A stretch of DNA of 23,092 nucleotides from an uncultured Oscillibacter sp. (lineage in GTDB: Bacteria > Bacillota > Clostridia > Oscillospirales > Oscillospiraceae): contig CABUDN010000020.1 of the NCBI GenBank assembly GCA_902490355.1, forward strand, positions 1-23,092, given 5' to 3'. The notes under the pieces were generated by a model. That model did no database searches, was not told the DNA's origin, and worked only from the letters and a program-made list of their open reading frames with translations. Positions 22,568 to 23,092 of the stretch are shown piece by piece (positions within the stretch are counted from its first letter, which is position 1; the number at the start of each line of letters is the position of its first letter). A program made the position numbers and the translations under genes.

Positions 22568-23092
22568 TCAGCCTCCGTGGAGAATATCCCGAAGATTGTG
22601 GATCTGGGTGGACACGCTGGCGTCGATGATCTCGTCGGGCATCTCGATGATGCAGGTGCCGGACTCGTCGTCGGCCAGCGGAATCAGTTTGATGTGGTCG
22701 GACAGCCCTGCCAGGGCGGTGGTCAGCTCCGGTGTGATCTGGGAGAGTTCCCGGGCATCACAGCCGCCCACATAGATCCGGACCCACTCCCGCCGCTTGA
22801 GCCGCTCGGTGGCCATCTGAATCATACGGGCGATGACCTCCCGGCTGCTTTTGAGGCTGATATGGATGATCTTCTCGGCCACGGCAATGCTCAGGTCGCA
22901 CAGCTCATCCTGGGCCTTTTCCAGCAGGTCCTCCCGTGCCCGGGTGGCCTGCTCCAGAAAGCGCTTGACCTCCTGGGCCTGCTCACTGCGCTGGCGTTCC
23001 ATGGCCGCCGCGCCCTCCACCTGGGCCTTTTTCATGCCGTCTTCATAGCCCTGACGGTAGCCCTCCTGCCGGGCCGCTTCCCGCACGTCCTG
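22568..23092 (-). CDS. fliH: FliH, export ATPase regulator (5' end cut by window)
   Basis: The visible C-terminal part has about 175 residues. FliH is usually 200-270 residues long, so the N-terminus lies beyond the right edge; the frame is open to 23092, and the GTG at 23086 is probably an internal valine. The sequence shows the FliH pattern: GYRQGYEDG, a long charged coiled coil, then the C-terminal domain with LCDLSIAVAEKIIH and ending with IIDASVSTQIHNLRDIL. FliH binds FliI and holds it at the gate. The order fliH-fliI-fliJ is standard. Confidence 0.9.
   Translation of the reverse strand, partial: QDVREAARQEGYRQGYEDGMKKAQVEGAAAMERQRSEQAQEVKRFLEQATRAREDLLEKAQDELCDLSIAVAEKIIHISLKSSREVIARMIQMATERLKRREWVRIYVGGCDARELSQITPELTTALAGLSDHIKLIPLADDESGTCIIEMPDEIIDASVSTQIHNLRDILHGG

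Overview
The window is one uninterrupted run of flagellar and chemotaxis genes. All 25 genes are on the minus strand, so transcription runs from the high-coordinate end toward position 1. The organism looks like a GC-rich member of the Clostridia, plausibly an Oscillospiraceae relative. The reasons are: a FliY-type switch protein (CheC-like phosphatase domains plus a FliN/SpoA domain), CheC, CheD and CheV, FlbD, the small TIGR02530-type flagellar operon protein, motAB inside the flagellar operon, FliP without a signal peptide, strong AGGAGG ribosome sites and frequent overlapping or nearly abutting genes. The family-level guess is inference.

Layout in transcription order. (1) 23092-20785: fliH (cut by the window edge), fliI and fliJ, the export ATPase complex. 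(2) 20743-17425: fliK (hook length), flgD (hook cap), a TIGR02530-like gene and flgE (hook). (3) 17365-15387: flbD, motA and motB (stator). (4) 15383-12673: fliM, fliY and cheY (switch and its input). (5) 12662-7362: fliO, fliP, fliQ, fliR, flhB and flhA (export gate). (6) 7340-4927: a FliA/SigD-type sigma factor, then two rod genes of the flgF/flgG family. (7) 4914-2827: cheC, cheD and cheV. (8) 2830-49: two c-di-GMP-type genes, a degenerate EAL-HDOD protein and a PAS-GGDEF-EAL protein cut at the contig edge.

The genes form an assembly line. FliHIJ delivers substrates to the FliPQR-FlhAB gate; FlgD, FlgE and FliK build and measure the hook; MotAB turns the rotor through FliM/FliY under CheY control; the sigma factor would switch on late genes elsewhere. 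The flgB, flgC, fliE, fliF and fliG genes would be expected beyond the right edge. Filament genes, flgM, cheA, cheW, cheB and cheR are not here. No gap exceeds about 102 bases, so no stretch over 300 bases lacks a gene. No tRNA, rRNA, CRISPR array, insertion sequence or convincing intrinsic terminator was seen.

Points of note: positions 1-48 are Illumina adapter, not genome. FliY has lost the N-terminal CheY-binding-type peptide and instead carries two copies in a tandemly duplicated linker. CheC has a substitution in one of its two active sites. fliL, flhF and flhG are missing from their usual places. A 10-bp GC hairpin with a GAAA loop lies between flgE and flbD.
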